Program-made: the position numbers and the translations under genes
NCBI GenBank assembly: GCA_029990175.1
Contig: JARKIP010000017.1
Span: 13,038,001 to 13,102,000, forward strand
DNA length: 64,000 bases
Reading direction: 5' to 3'
From: Petunia secreta
Taxonomy: Eukaryota; Streptophyta; Magnoliopsida; Solanales; Solanaceae
Shown here: in pieces, positions 11,213 through 23,576 of the stretch
Position numbering within the stretch: position 1 is the first letter of the stretch
Layout: every line of letters begins with the position of its first letter
Notes under the pieces: model-generated
Told to the model about the DNA's origin: nothing
Databases searched by the model: none
Seen by the model: only the letters and a program-made list of their open reading frames with translations

Positions 11213-13483
11213 TGAAACCCAATTTTGTCCCTGCTTTTTCTAAAAAATTGGCCATAATTCAACTTAAGGGTGCAACGTGACTATTTGTACAAAATGTGTA
11301 TTAGAAATTATGCATTTAAGTGTGTTATCCTCTATTTATATACTATATACTTAAGTGTCGCTATATTACGTAATTTTTGCATCATTTAGGCTATTTGTCA
11401 AAATTATGACTATTTGTGAAATTAGTACATTTATAATATTAGTGGCTATATTAAATAATTACGTCATTTAGGCTACATGTCAAGTTTATTTTAATTTGTG
11501 ATTTATCTGTGCAAGTTAGAAATTATTTGTGATTATATATATATTTAAATAATTTTATTTGAGTTTATTTAATATTTATTTGTGCATTTTATAATATATG
11601 TATATCTATATTTTATTTTTACACCTTTAAATTAAATATTGGCCAATTAAAGCGTCCAAATTCCATTTTATTATTAATTCTTTCATATTTCAAAATTACT
11701 ACCCAAAATTCTTTATTTTTCTTTATTTATTTTTTATTCATTTACATTTTTACTACGAACCTAGCCACATTTTCTAACCAAATACATCCTCATTATTTGA
11801 ATTTTAAATCCTAAACCTCCTTCCTAATTCCACCTTAAATCTAGACCAAATAATAGTCTAGATACGTCTTCTCGTCCAAGTTCATCCTTATTTTTGAATT
11901 TTGAAAAGAAAATCTTCTAACCCTCTTTCTGGATTTCCTAATCACTCCCTAATCCCTTGAATCCCTCAATTACCTAAAATCTCTCCCCAAATCAACCCCC
12001 TAATCTTTTTTACAATCTTTAAACACAGCCACAAGGGGAGAGACAAAGGGGGGCAGCAATACAGTACACGGGGAGGGGAGACCCCACTTCTCTATTTGAT
12101 CTTCTCCTTCCCCACTTCACCCCTTCTTTGTCTTCCTTACCCAACATACTGTACAGTACAGTACAAACACACATCCCACAAAACCGGGCCCCACCTTCTC
12201 CTTCTTCTTCCCCATTTTTCTCTAACATATATACACACCCACACCATTCACACAGATCGGGAAACGTATCCGCTCACCCATAAAATCGAACAGAAATGGG
12301 GAGAATAGCAATCCAAAACAGGGGATATCGTGGTAGGGGACCCACAGTACAAAGTCCACACACAGATCAGAGGCGGAGTGGCGATATCGCCGCCGGGGAA
12401 ACGCCATTGTTGGCTGTCCTTGGCCGTCGTTTCTTTTGTTCTGCTACTGAATCAGAAAGAGAGAGACGGGGAAAGGGGGTTGGGGTAGTAGCGACGCTAC
12501 CTAAGCAATCGCTCCTCCTCCCCCGCTCCGTCGTGCCTCCGCTCGTTAAGCCATCGCTATTCCGCTAGAATTTCATTCGGCGATGCTTCTCCGTTGGAGA
12601 TTATGTTCGGCGATAATCGTGAAATCACCTTTTTTCGAGCCTCAATTTATTTAACTTACCCACTGCTCCTCTTGTGGAACTGGTTTTGATTTTGTGGAGT
12701 TGGTTATCGATTTTGTTCTTTGATTATAGTTTAATCTGGTTGTGTCATTTATAATTGTTCACTTTACTGGTTATGCATATTTACTAGTTTGCTATTTCCC
12801 TGAGCTTGTGTTTCTGCAGATCCACCCTGTGATGTTGGCTTGACCATTGAATATTTGCTCCGATGTACTTGACTGCGTGTAGACACATATTACAGAAACG
12901 TGGTTCTGTAAAGTATACCCTGTGCAGTTTACAGCCAATGAAAAAATATATTTCACATATATTGAGGCTTACACAAGGAATTGAAGGAAATACAATGAAT
13001 TGACGGACTAATCACGGCCAAGGAAAATAATTGTTTATTTGAGGTCTAGTGATAAAATCAGTCCCATTACACCCCGAGTTCCTAAAAACAAAAAGGCTAT
13101 GATGAAGTGTATAAGCCGTGACTACAAACGAGCCGGTGATGGAGTGATGAGACCGGTACTTGGTATGGTAACACGACCGGCCGGTGTGTTCGCAGCCGTA
13201 TCGACATCTCTAACTTCCGCCCAATTCATACACACCTGAGCCGACACTTTCAAAAATCTCCTTCCCCTTTATTTTAAAACTATTATTGTTAGCGTTATTA
13301 TTATTTTAAATTATTATTATTATCATTATTACTATTATTATTATTATTATCATTATTATTATCGTTATTACTATTATTGTATTTTTATCAATATTATTTA
13401 CTAACTCTTTTTCTTATATTTTGCGAGGTAAATTCGGATGGAAGACGGCCTAGTTTTAAAGAAAATACTTAGAAGAAAAGGAC

Positions 13484-13541
<58 letters not shown>

Positions 13542-14159
13542 CATTATTCATTATTATTACTATTATTAATTTTTTATTATTATTATTATTATTATCATTA
13601 TTATTTACTAACTTAACTTCATCTGTTTTTTTGCAAGGCACACTTTGATAAATGTCTTCAAAACGACACTCCAAAAAATACTTCTAATTTTACTTGCTAT
13701 TATTTTCTCTTAATATTTATTTTTATTATAAACTAACTAATTTGCATTATTTTGCAAGGTTTAATTCCCTAAGGAAGAAGCCTATTAGCAAACTCGTATC
13801 TTTTTGTTTAATTTCACATATTATACGCATAGTATTTAATTTCTCTTTTAGTCAGTTTATTTGCTTAACAGCTTGTATTGAATCCCAATTTTTAGTGCGG
13901 CTGGTAACCACATTTGGTGGAGCCTGAGAGGTGCCTAACTCCTTCCTCTCGGGTTAACTTGAACCCTTACCTACATTTCTGGTTTGTAGATTAAGTTTCG
14001 CAGTTAATTGTAAAATTAGCTTGAAACAAAATAGGTGCCCTAATACGCCTAGTTAAAAAAATATGTTAGGTGGCGACTCCAACATTAAACTCAAACGATT
14101 TACCCAGTCAAATCCAAAACCCGACTCGCCTCGAGTTGAGTCCAAAATCGGGTATGACA
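11213..14159 (+). repeat. Right LTR of the Ogre-like element
   Basis: It begins TGAAACCCAATTTTGTCCC just after the purine tract and ends GGTATGACA, giving a 2947-bp LTR with TG...CA ends. It provides a natural empty site for the LINE insertion: here GATTAT and a short AT run at 11531-11545 continue straight into TTAAATAATTTT. ATT-type microsatellites lie around 13290-13375 and 13483-13605. AT-rich unique-looking DNA follows from 14160. Confidence 0.85.
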
Positions 14160-15300
14160 TATAGACCCTTAAGAGTTGTCAATAATAATAATAATTAAAT
14201 CACATTAGTAGTAACAATTCATTAGTCACATAAATCCTTCGTTCGTATATGATATCACTCACATACATAAAGAATTTTCAGCGATCCAAATAAATGAACT
14301 ACTTTAGTGGTAACTATTTATTAAATCATAAATTCTTGATTCATGTATGATATCATATCACATGTATAAAATATTTAGAATTTTCAGTGACTCTCAATAA
14401 ATAATCCATGTAACTAGTAACCATTTATCAATTATAAATTCTTAATCCATATACGATTTCATCTCACATATATAACGCCATTTAAATTTTTTAAAGATTC
14501 CAAATAAATAAACCACTTTGATTGTAATCATTTACTTATCAAAAAATTCATAGTAGCTATATAAAGTATTAAGAATTTTCAATGCTTCCAAATAAATCAA
14601 TCAACTTGGTTGTAATTATTTATTAATCAAAATTTTTAATTATGGATACATAACAAACATATGAGAAAAGTGGATACCCGCCCATCTAATTATGAGTTAT
14701 TGAACCAATCAAAACTTTTAAGCCAGGTGCAATCAACATTAAAGTGCAAACATCTATCCTTCTGCCACTAGGAAACGTGTCTACAAATTTTGTTTGCCCT
14801 ATGACTTTCATTTAATTATTATTATTATTATTGCAAGTAACAGGAATATGACACAAGTCACCGAAATCTTTACCAAAGAAGCACCGTCATGGTGCCACCA
14901 CTTTGATAACAATTGGAAACCAAAGCTCTATGCCTAATGCCTGACAGCCACCGATTTTAATTTGAATCGGTAAACAGATCCAAAGACGCTGACTTACCAG
15001 GAATCAATCCTAGCGGGCATCTTTTTGCTTACAGAACACAAACATTAGTAGAACCCTAAAAAGCTATTTCATCAAGCTTTCACGGCATCTACACCGCAAC
15101 CGAACAACCAACACATTAGATTTTACTCCGTCTGATTTTCTTTCTTAATACAGTTACCAATCAACAACCAAGACTATCATGAAACGTTAAACGTTGTTTC
15201 TGTATAATAACCGCTACAGTTCAAGAAAAACTACATCCAGTTATCTATTTTGATGCAAGAACGTAACTTGTTAAATCTTAGTTTTCTAGGTAGATGTGAG
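14160..15300. other. AT-rich flank with several imperfect ~100-bp repeats
   Basis: Between about 14180 and 14640, phrases resembling 'ccaaataaataaaccactttg...gtaatcatttattaatca' recur four or five times with heavy divergence, as in an old tandem duplication. From about 14650 to 15300 the composition is more gene-like, but I see no convincing reading frame. Confidence 0.35.
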
Positions 15301-16660
15301 TAGGCTATGATATCAATCGAAAATATAAACACAGCGGAAGCAATTCCAGGATCATGAACTTACATGTAATCTAGACAGACTAGCATGCTATTTAGTTTTA
15401 CATAAAAGTAAAATAGAATACCTCTTGAAGAATGACTTCAACCGCGAAAGGAATCTTCAATCACGAGCAAGATCATCCACTAGATCGTCCTCCAGTTCTA
15501 GGATCTTCTATCGTGTGCCCGAACAATAGCCAGACTAATAATATTTGGGTGGAATAAATATTTCAGAGAGAGAAAATCAGTAGGTTTTTCGTATGTTATT
15601 CCATTTTGGGGTACAACCTTTTTCCAAAACTATTTAGGATTCTTTTCCACCAAGAAACCTCTCTCCTAGTACTAACTGGATTCGGTCGCCACATGGACCA
15701 TAGAATCAATTAACAAGGCTTCAAATTATGGAATTAATTTTTTTCTCTAGAATTAACTATCTATAATAAATTATAAATTATTTTCACTAAAAATTCGTAA
15801 TTATACTCATTAGTTGAATTTTAAATTCTTCCATCAAATCATAATTGACTCCCCATGTTAAGATTACAGACACCAATCAGTAATATGAAATTACTGAAAA
15901 TTTATTATGTTGACTAAATGAATATCCTTTAGACTTCCGCTTAACTTATTCCACGTACCAGATACAAAATTCACTGACCAGATTTACACATATATAAACT
16001 TATTATCTTTCATAAATGGATGTCATCAATCTCTATAACGAGAAGTAGATTCTATCAACTAGCTATCACTTTGCAAATGTATATTATTATTATCCAAGTT
16101 ATCAGAAATTATTTGACCCAAATATTCTGGACCTCACCTATTGATGAATCAAGACAATGAATAATATACACCACTAATAATAGCTATATCAAGATTAAGA
16201 GTTTATGTACATTTGATGAGCCAGAGAATTTATTTTATACAGTATAAAAATATGTATCTCTACACGGTCCGTTCAATGCACACAAAGTGCACTAGCACAA
16301 GAAGTTGGAACTATACAATTCTCATAATCAAGATAAATTATATATAATCTTGTACTACAATTATATTGATGGATTTGTCCAATTTCTATCTTAGATTGTG
16401 AATATTATTTTATTATTTATAAGAACCAATGATTTAATCTTCCGTGTATAAGTTTGACTCTACACACTAAATCAACTATTATATATATAATAGGACACAC
16501 ATGTTACAATTGATCTAAATAATTGATACTTCATTATATTTACTAAATGAACAACCAATAGTTTAATTAGGAATAATATAATTAAAACCGCATGATTATT
16601 AGTATATACCATCAATTTTGTTATTATAAACAACATGAGGTGATAAAAATAACTTGAATT
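15300..16660 (-). repeat. Minus-strand LTR relic with tRNA-Met-type PBS (Copia-like)
   Basis: On the minus strand, TTGATATCATAGCCTAC at about 15303-15319 resembles the tRNA-iMet primer-binding site TTGGTATCAGAGCC. It directly follows GCTTCCGCTGTGTTTATA, a word I associate with the LTR end of a common Copia-related plant family. The LTR would extend rightwards to roughly 16.6 kb. I could not find its other end, a second LTR or any pol, so both the boundary and the family are tentative. Confidence 0.35.
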
Positions 16661-17650
16661 TGATTTCAGCCTGATAATATCATCAACATAATCTCCACAT
16701 ATCTTTTTGAGGCATCATATTGAAAGATGCACATATTAAAATGAAAAGATAAATGTTTTTTGAATAAGAACTAAGATGAACCTTGAATTAGAATTAATCC
16801 TCCTAGAGTTATGATGAAGATTGCGTGGCCTATTGTCCTTCTTAACCCAAACTCATAGTCATGCTCAATGCGTAATTAATAAACTTCAGATATACACATA
16901 ATATAGTATAGTATTTAATTAATTGAAATCCTCCTAGAATTATGGTAGTAAAGATTGAATTGGCTTCTGTAGGGGTGAAACTAAATAAGAAATCAGGACA
17001 GAGCTCGTCTCCATTAGCTATTGTCTTCATTTTCCCAAGTTGCCCTTTGGATTTATAACAATTGTCATGATACAAAATTAATGTTTAAGATTTTACTAGT
17101 TAAATTAGAATTTTAACCATAGTTAGTTTAACCTATATTTTCTTATTAATTACTGTAACTATATTTAAAACTTCTGATTTCTCTTCCATGTTGTGTCCCT
17201 CCGTTGGCACCAAAAGATGTTTGGGTGATTTACTGATTAGTATGTTAAATACTTACTCTACTATTTATTACTAATAAGTCATCATTAAATATCAAGCACT
17301 AAAATAAAATATACTTATCAATTAAGGATTAAAGAAAAAACAAAACGAAAAAGACAAAAACAGTAGGAGGACAAAAAAAAACTTATGAAGATTGGCTGAA
17401 ATTTCTCACGTACAGTAAAATGGTCCTATTAACTAAGGAGTTTTAAAAAAGACAAAACATTAGAGAGAAAAAAAGGAAATATATGAGGACAGTCTAAAAT
17501 TTTCTAGTTGAGTAAAATAGTCCTATTAATTAAAGAGTAAAAGAAAAAAAAAAAAAAAAGACAAAAACATTAATTAGATAGAAATTTGCTCCTAATTTAT
17601 AGGATAGACAAAAGTATTTTGAATTTTATATGGAAAGGTATATTCTTCTA
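16660..17650. other. AT-rich region without recognisable genes
   Basis: Only short A-rich repeated phrases ('aaagaaaaaacaaaacgaaaaagacaaaaaca' type, three diverged copies at 17330-17570) are visible. No domain-bearing frame and no RNA gene were seen. Confidence 0.4.
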
Positions 17651-17652
17651 AT

Positions 17653-17831
17653 CATGCTTAAATAACTTTATTGAATTAATTAGATCTAGAGCATTAATTT
17701 TGAGGAGAAACAAGTATCATCAATCTAAGGGAGAACTTGGGGAAACGTTGAGATTAGGCAATGGAGAGGAGCCGGATCCAAGAAATCATATCGACCTTGC
17801 TCTATATGAAGCTTATCTGCAATCTGAATAG
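17653..17831 (+). pseudogene. Possible exon relic of unknown gene
   Basis: A 58-codon open frame without an ATG reads as plausible protein (for example GNGEEPDPRNHIDLALYEAY) and stops at TAG 17829-17831. There is no donor GT at its end, so if it is an exon it is either terminal or truncated. I do not recognise the protein. It lies just upstream of a second candidate exon with good splice borders. Confidence 0.3.
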
Positions 17832-17943
17832 AAATATACTATAACTTTCTAAATTTAAATATACTGAAGATAAATATTAGTTTTGATTACTTATCCTTAA
17901 GTTTACCTTTTGGCTCTTCTTTTTTATTTATATTAACTTGCAG

Positions 17944-18027
17944 ATGGTTAAGTACATGAAGATGCAATAGCACTTGAAGGTTCGTGTCAAGAAACCAAAC
18001 AATGCATTGTTTTTGCCGGTTGAAAAG
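17944..18027 (+). pseudogene. Possible exon relic with AG/GT borders
   Basis: A T-rich stretch ending TTGCAG precedes the segment and GTATCA follows it. It is exactly 28 codons: MVKYMKMQ, a TAG stop, then HLKVRVKKPNNALFLPVEK. One C-to-T change (CAG to TAG) would explain the stop. The basic, ordered composition looks like real coding sequence, but I cannot name the family. Confidence 0.35.
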
Positions 18028-18657
18028 GTATCATATAATCTTCTAAGTTAAGAATTAGTTCTACTAACCGTAAATATATACGAGTTATTATATACAGAAG
18101 TGATTGCTATCCTTTTTATATATCACTTCCATTTGAATTGCTCTCATATATATCATTGGAGATCTACAAATGATAAGCCTTCTTCTGTAATAGGTCTTGA
18201 AAACAATGCAATTTTTTTAACATACATCTGAAGGTGGTGTTCTAATATATGGCATCTAGAAGTGTTTCTCGCCTATTACCTTGTGATCTATACCAGAATA
18301 ATGTCATGTTGTAAGAGTTTGTTGATGTTACTGTAATGTGCTTAAGTTCTTACTATCGGGTACATTACATTGAGAAATAGGTTGTCTATTAAATTTAAGA
18401 TGAGAAGATAATTCGAACTCAACGTGCTATTAGAACAGCAACACCAAAAATATTTGAATAATGAAAGTAAAATATTGAAGGATATGATTTATTTGTGGTT
18501 AATTAGTTTAATTATCATGTTTAGTTCTAACACCACCGTATCTATTTGAATTGCCCAATGCTTAATTTAGGAAAAATTACATTACATGAATACTTATAAG
18601 AGTAATAAACAATAAATAAACAGATTTTTCTTTAATTATGAGATCTAAACTTCTAGA

Positions 18658-19251
18658 AGAAAACAACATAAATAGCCTAAATTAGCATTAGCCCTACAGT
18701 CAAATAGCCCCCAAAAATCTTCCACAAAAGCTAGCCAAATAATAATAAAAGAGAGAGAATGCATTAAGAATTTATCCCCAAAATAAAGACTAAATTAACT
18801 GTACAATTGACATTAGTGATATGCATATATTATGCATATTATATATATGTGCAATTTAGATATTAGACTAATATGTTGAAAGCGGTGATCAGTGATAAAT
18901 AACATGCACGCTATCTATGTACTATATATTTAACATATATGTCGTTATATTTGATTCAAATATGTGTATTTATATCCATGATATAATAGAGTTATATATT
19001 AAGGCAGTTGATAAGAATAATAGAATTATACAATTTATTAGTGTATTGGTCTAATTATGGTATAGTAATTCCAAAAGTTTTGTTGATATACCTTAGAGAA
19101 AATAGTAGACGAGAGTTTAGCCTTTATTTTGGGGATAAATTCTTAATGCATTCTCTCTCCTTTAGTATTATTTGGCTAGCCTTTGTGGAAGATTTCTGGT
19201 GCTATTTGACTGTAGGGTTAATGCTAATTTTGGCTATTTATGTTGTTTTCT
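18658..19251. repeat. Inverted repeat: two ~136-bp arms about 320 bp apart
   Basis: 18658-18794 is the near-perfect reverse complement of 19116-19251. Both arms include TTTATTTTGGGGATAAATTC and AATGCATTCTCTCTC. The arms are about 90% identical by eye. The pair could fold into a long hairpin or be two opposite copies of one short element. I found no clear target-site duplication. Confidence 0.8.
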
Positions 19252-19807
19252 GTTATATTATTGAATTTCATTCTATTTTCTCCTTATACATCCAAAATAT
19301 ATAACTTTTGAATTTGAATATATAGAATAATAAGTTTATTTTGAATTTAAAGATAAAGTTGTCTTCTCCCTCCTCTCTTTACCTACTTAATCCCCTCAAC
19401 CCAAAATGGGGAGTCACATTTCAGAAAGTTTATTCTTTCATTATTTCAGAGATCTATTTGAATTTTAATGTTTCTTTTAACCCTTTTTTTCTTTTGTTTT
19501 ATGTTACGCCTCTTGCTCTTGACTCATTTATTTTAAATTCTTATAGCATGTGATGACATCCAAATATAGTCCAAATCCTATATGATTTTGATGCTAGGAT
19601 GAAGTTGAAGAAATAACTATAAAAATTTATGTTACAAGGGACAACCTACCGAGAAGCATAAAGAATGTATTAGTACATTTTTATATTAGCTATTAGAGAT
19701 CTAGGGAATATAAGTTCACAAGCAATATATAAATCATCTGGTTCGTATTGTTTGTGGTGTTATTTCATTTTTGTTGATCGAAATTTTGTAGGACAAATAA
19801 GAAATGC

Positions 19808-20026
19808 TTGATGGCTATTCTTGGAGAATATTTATTCACAACGAATAATATGCAATTTATAGGCGTACATATTTCAAAAAATATATATAAAATGATGTCT
19901 TTAGTTGTGATGCATGACAGAGAGATTGGTAAATTAGGTATTAGCCGTCCATTGTATCATTTATGTGATGATGAGTTGTACTACAACTTTGATGATGATG
20001 AATATTTCGTTTCGGCTGATGAATAA
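19808..20026 (+). pseudogene. Relic coding fragment related to a fragment inside the Helitron
   Basis: A 72-codon frame (MMAILGEYLFTTNNMQFIG at the start, acidic DDDEYFVSADE at the end) follows an ATTTTGTAGG acceptor-like word at about 19785. DNA around 19780-19855 is clearly related to 23950-24030 inside the Helitron (shared GAGAATATTT...TAATATGCAAT), where the same acceptor-like word is found. Both may come from one host gene. The product is unknown. Confidence 0.35.
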
Positions 20027-20029
20027 TTG

Positions 20030-20557
20030 AAGCTATGGTTCTTGAAACTTTACATTGCTCCACAAATTATTTTTTGAAAAAGAAAATAATACTGAAAAAA
20101 GATAAATCGGAAAAAACTCGACGCTATCTACGACTTCTTAATAGGAGCTGATCCACATGTCATGTTTCATCCAGTTATATTAATTGGTTCTATGTTTCAG
20201 GAATGTGTGTTTAATTTCTATGTTTCATGCAGTTTTACTATTTAAGAAGTTTTTCTGTAATACAATTGATATATTAATGAAATATATCATTTTTTAGTAT
20301 TGTATATTTCTTTTTGTGTTGAATCACTTAATGTTTCAGGTTGTTTGTATAACGAACAATATACAGTATATACAATTACGATATTCAAACTTCATCAAAA
20401 AGTCATTAAATGACTAAGATTCGTTTCTTTTAAGTTTAAATAGAATTTGTTATTAGATTCTTTGCACAAAAAATAAAGATGATATTCAGAAAATGACTTA
20501 TTTTTTACGATTTTTTTTATATAATGTGCGTGTGTATATGTATGTATTGTGTGTCTA

Positions 20558-20607
<50 letters not shown>

Positions 20608-20726
20608 GCAAATTTTTGGAAATATTTAATATTCTACCCATGGTTAGGACTCTACTTAAATTAATTAAATTCGAGTCATTGATTTGAAAAGGAGCGCCCT
20701 TCACTGGTTAAGTTAGATGATCTACA
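20030..20726. other. AT-rich spacer with an (AT)n run
   Basis: No genes were found. An (AT)n microsatellite occupies about 20561-20602. The stretch ends at the Helitron insertion point (A at 20726). Confidence 0.5.
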
Positions 20727-20924
20727 TCTATATATATATTAAAAGGTATGCAGTAGCCATTAATAATTAGTCAAATGGCAATAAATTAAAAAGACACATG
20801 GCAATTTTAAGACAAAAGTTAATTATTAGTTACAACATTTGAAATATAGTTAAAATTAGTTTAAATATTAACAAGTGGCACAATCCTAACTATTAAACTA
20901 AAATTTGTATTAAAAACTGAAAAA

Positions 20925-20928
20925 TCTA

Positions 20929-20985
<57 letters not shown>

Positions 20986-21060
20986 CATCATTATTATAAT
21001 AGTATTAAAAGGAGGGTAGTAAACCTATAGAAAGTAGTCAAGTGTCAAAGTAGTAGGAAG
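20925..21060 (+). repeat. Second Helitron-like 5' terminus with (ATT)n run
   Basis: TCTATATTATTATT leads through an ATT microsatellite (20931-20990) to AGTATTAAAAGGAGGGTAGTAAACC. This parallels the first terminus (TATTAAAAGGTATGCAGTAGCC), including a following AGTCAA(G/A)TG word. It suggests a nested or tandem Helitron insertion. Confidence 0.5.
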
Positions 21061-23497
21061 CTACTTGAAAATTTTAGGTAAATAAGTTATGTTTTAGTTA
21101 GGTGTAGGTATTTTAGTTATTTTTAAATTTTGAATTGAATTTTAAGAATAATTGTGAGAAAAAAGACAATACTACGTGACTGTCGTGGGTTAGTTCTATT
21201 GAAAGAATTCCTATTAACTCTATATATCACATTTTATAGTTATGCTAAATTAATTATCCTTTAGATAGTAGGATACGAAAGTCAAATAAGAAAAAAAAAC
21301 AATAACCAAATAATTTCTTAAAATATGTGTACTCTATTTCAAAAATAAAAATTGTAACTCATTATTTTAATTTTATAATTTATTTTCCTTTTGTGCAAAA
21401 GAAAGAAAGAAATGAAGCTAACAGAAAATAAAAGGATGAGCATTAACCCATTTAGATAAGACGAACGAACTGCCTCTTTAGAGGGAAGTTTATTTTTTCT
21501 CCTAAATTTATGTTGGGGAAATTTTCTCCACGTTGGAGAAGTTAACTCTTTTCCAGCACAGGTTTTTCTTAGATTTAATTATTTCTAACTTCTTGACTCA
21601 TATTTACTTCCTCATTCTTAGGTTTTCTCTTTTTCTTTATGCACCCTCCATCTCTACCAAAAGGGTTTTTTTTTGTCTCTCTCTCTGCATTTGTTAAGTT
21701 TTTTTCTTCTTTTTGTTATTTGTGTTAATGGTTCATTTGCTATAATGTGCATATAGTAATACATATATGAGTATTTGCTTTTGAATACTTTCCTGCAGGT
21801 ATTTTAAACTCCAGTAAATTAAAGTTTTGGAATTAAGAGATTCCAAGTAATATTCCTCCTCGAGTAAGTTCCCTTCATTTTTTTTTACACAAAAGGGGCC
21901 AATTAAGCACTATCAACAAAAGAAAAAGATTGAAAACTACACTGCTGATAATGATATTTTTTAAATTTGTAGTGTTTTAACATTATCTTAAAGATCATGC
22001 AGCAATTATCTAGGGCAATTTAGATTAGATTATTGCCAAAAAGAAAAGGTCATTCTCTATTATATTGGTATGGCAGCCTCAAGTTGCACGTTAAAGCACA
22101 CAAATTTTCAATTTAATAAAATTCTAAATTTTTGCACACGTGTTTTTAATTTAATAAAAGTTTAAATTTAAATAGAAATGTTAAGATAAAACTTTATTGA
22201 TGTGAATTAGATTTTTAAGGGAGGCTCCAATAATAGTGGTTAATCCCAAGTTTAAAGAACCTACATAAGGTGAGTTTTAGTCTCAACTCACTTTGTCGCA
22301 TAACGAAAATAGAGTTCAAGGAGGATACATAATAAACAAACTGTACTCCACTAAGAAAGTAGAAGTACAAGGAAGGTGATCGTGCATCCGTGGATTAGTC
22401 ATGATTGATTTCTAATTTTATCAAGCTTCTTTTATTTTCTTTTGTTTAGTCTTGTGTTTTGTTAAATTCTTTAATGATACTACTTATGTTTTGTTAGGTT
22501 TCAGATGTGCACATAAGAATCTGTTGGAACGACTAAATGGAATTTTAATCCAGTGCAGAGTTGGAGGAAAATGTTGATAGTATATGTTTATATTACTATA
22601 TGCTCATACTTTTCAATTTTTTTAGAAGCCAATTAGATGTATCCACATTATTCACTCATAGATAATATATTTTTTTATCTTTACATATGAATTAGTATAT
22701 TGAAAAGTATACTGCTAACTGCAAGCTATAAAATTGAAAAGAGCTTGACCATTCTTCCAAGAGGATCTTTGAATATTTTTTATTATTCATTCATTAAAAT
22801 TGTCTTATAACTAACAATTGGTGATATAGCGAACTCTAACTTTTTTGTGTTCTACGTTGAGATAGTTAAGGATAGTTGCTAGGATTGTAGAAGGAATCAC
22901 GAGAAAGGTGATTTGCAAGTAAGCTGATAGGTTGAAGCCTTCATTTGTGGTTGTGGGAACAAGAGATGTAGCTTAATCCATTTGTTCCTGATAATTAAAG
23001 TGGATTAATCACTTCCTACTTTTGTTGGTCATCTAAAGAGATGTAGCCTTCAAAGTGTTTTATTATCTAAAGAGGAACTTTAAAAGAAAAGTTTTTACTT
23101 GGTGATAAAGCCATGGACAAAAGAGATTCTTCCTTTGTTGCATTATATAAATTGAGAAATTAAATAGGATTTTGTAATTAACATTAAATTAACCTGAACT
23201 CAAAATTGGAAGTTAGTGTCATCCGAATTCCGAATTCATGTCAACAAAACTTGGTACTCCTATTATCTTTTACCGTGGAAATTGGAATTATTTTTCATGA
23301 AATTATTGTGTTAGGATTGAAGAAAATTGTAAATGAATATGAATAAGTCTTGAGCTCATTTTACCAGTATAAGGTTTGACATCTCGAAGTGTGACAGATC
23401 TCCCGAAGAATTTCCAGAGTCACAAGCACGCATGTGCTTTTCATTAGTCCTAATTTGTATATGGTGAGATATATTTTTGTTTTTAAAATTTTTGCAG

Positions 23498-23576
23498 GTA
23501 TACTGGACTTGGGGATTTAGCTCTTCACCGTCGCACTGAACACTTGGCATTTGTTGTTGCAATATTTATACGGAAG
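23498..23576 (+). pseudogene. Captured host exon inside the Helitron
   Basis: A T-rich tract ending TTTTTGCAG precedes, and the strong donor AAG|GTAAGG follows. The 79-bp exon has one base of a split codon and then 26 uninterrupted codons beginning YTGLGDLALHRRTEHL and ending FIRK. Plant Helitrons are well known to capture gene pieces with their splice sites. I cannot name the source gene. Other possible captured pieces (about 22500-22570 and 23950-24030) are weaker. Confidence 0.5.

Larger units (their letters stand above)
1..14159 (+). mobile_element. Ogre/Tat-like LTR retrotransposon lacking pol (left edge outside window)
   Basis: Two long direct repeats, 1-6119 (interrupted) and 11213-14159, flank about 5.1 kb of interior. 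Base 1 corresponds to base 11429 in the right repeat, so about 216 bp of the left LTR and the left target-site duplication are outside the window. A primer-binding site follows the left LTR directly and a purine tract precedes the right one, which fixes plus orientation. The interior has no recognisable gag, protease, RT, RNase H or integrase, so this is a large non-autonomous (LARD-type) derivative that would need proteins from a relative. The assignment to an Ogre/Tat-like group rests on the PBS type, the LTR of about 2.9 kb and the purine tract; it is inference because no pol is present. Confidence 0.8.

Noticed and set aside
13456..13674. Poly-Asn open frame on the minus strand
   Set aside because: It is a translation of the ATT microsatellite.
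19008..19304. Hydrophobic 98-aa frame
   Set aside because: It runs over the right arm of the inverted repeat and AT-rich DNA; the left arm shows no matching coding constraint.
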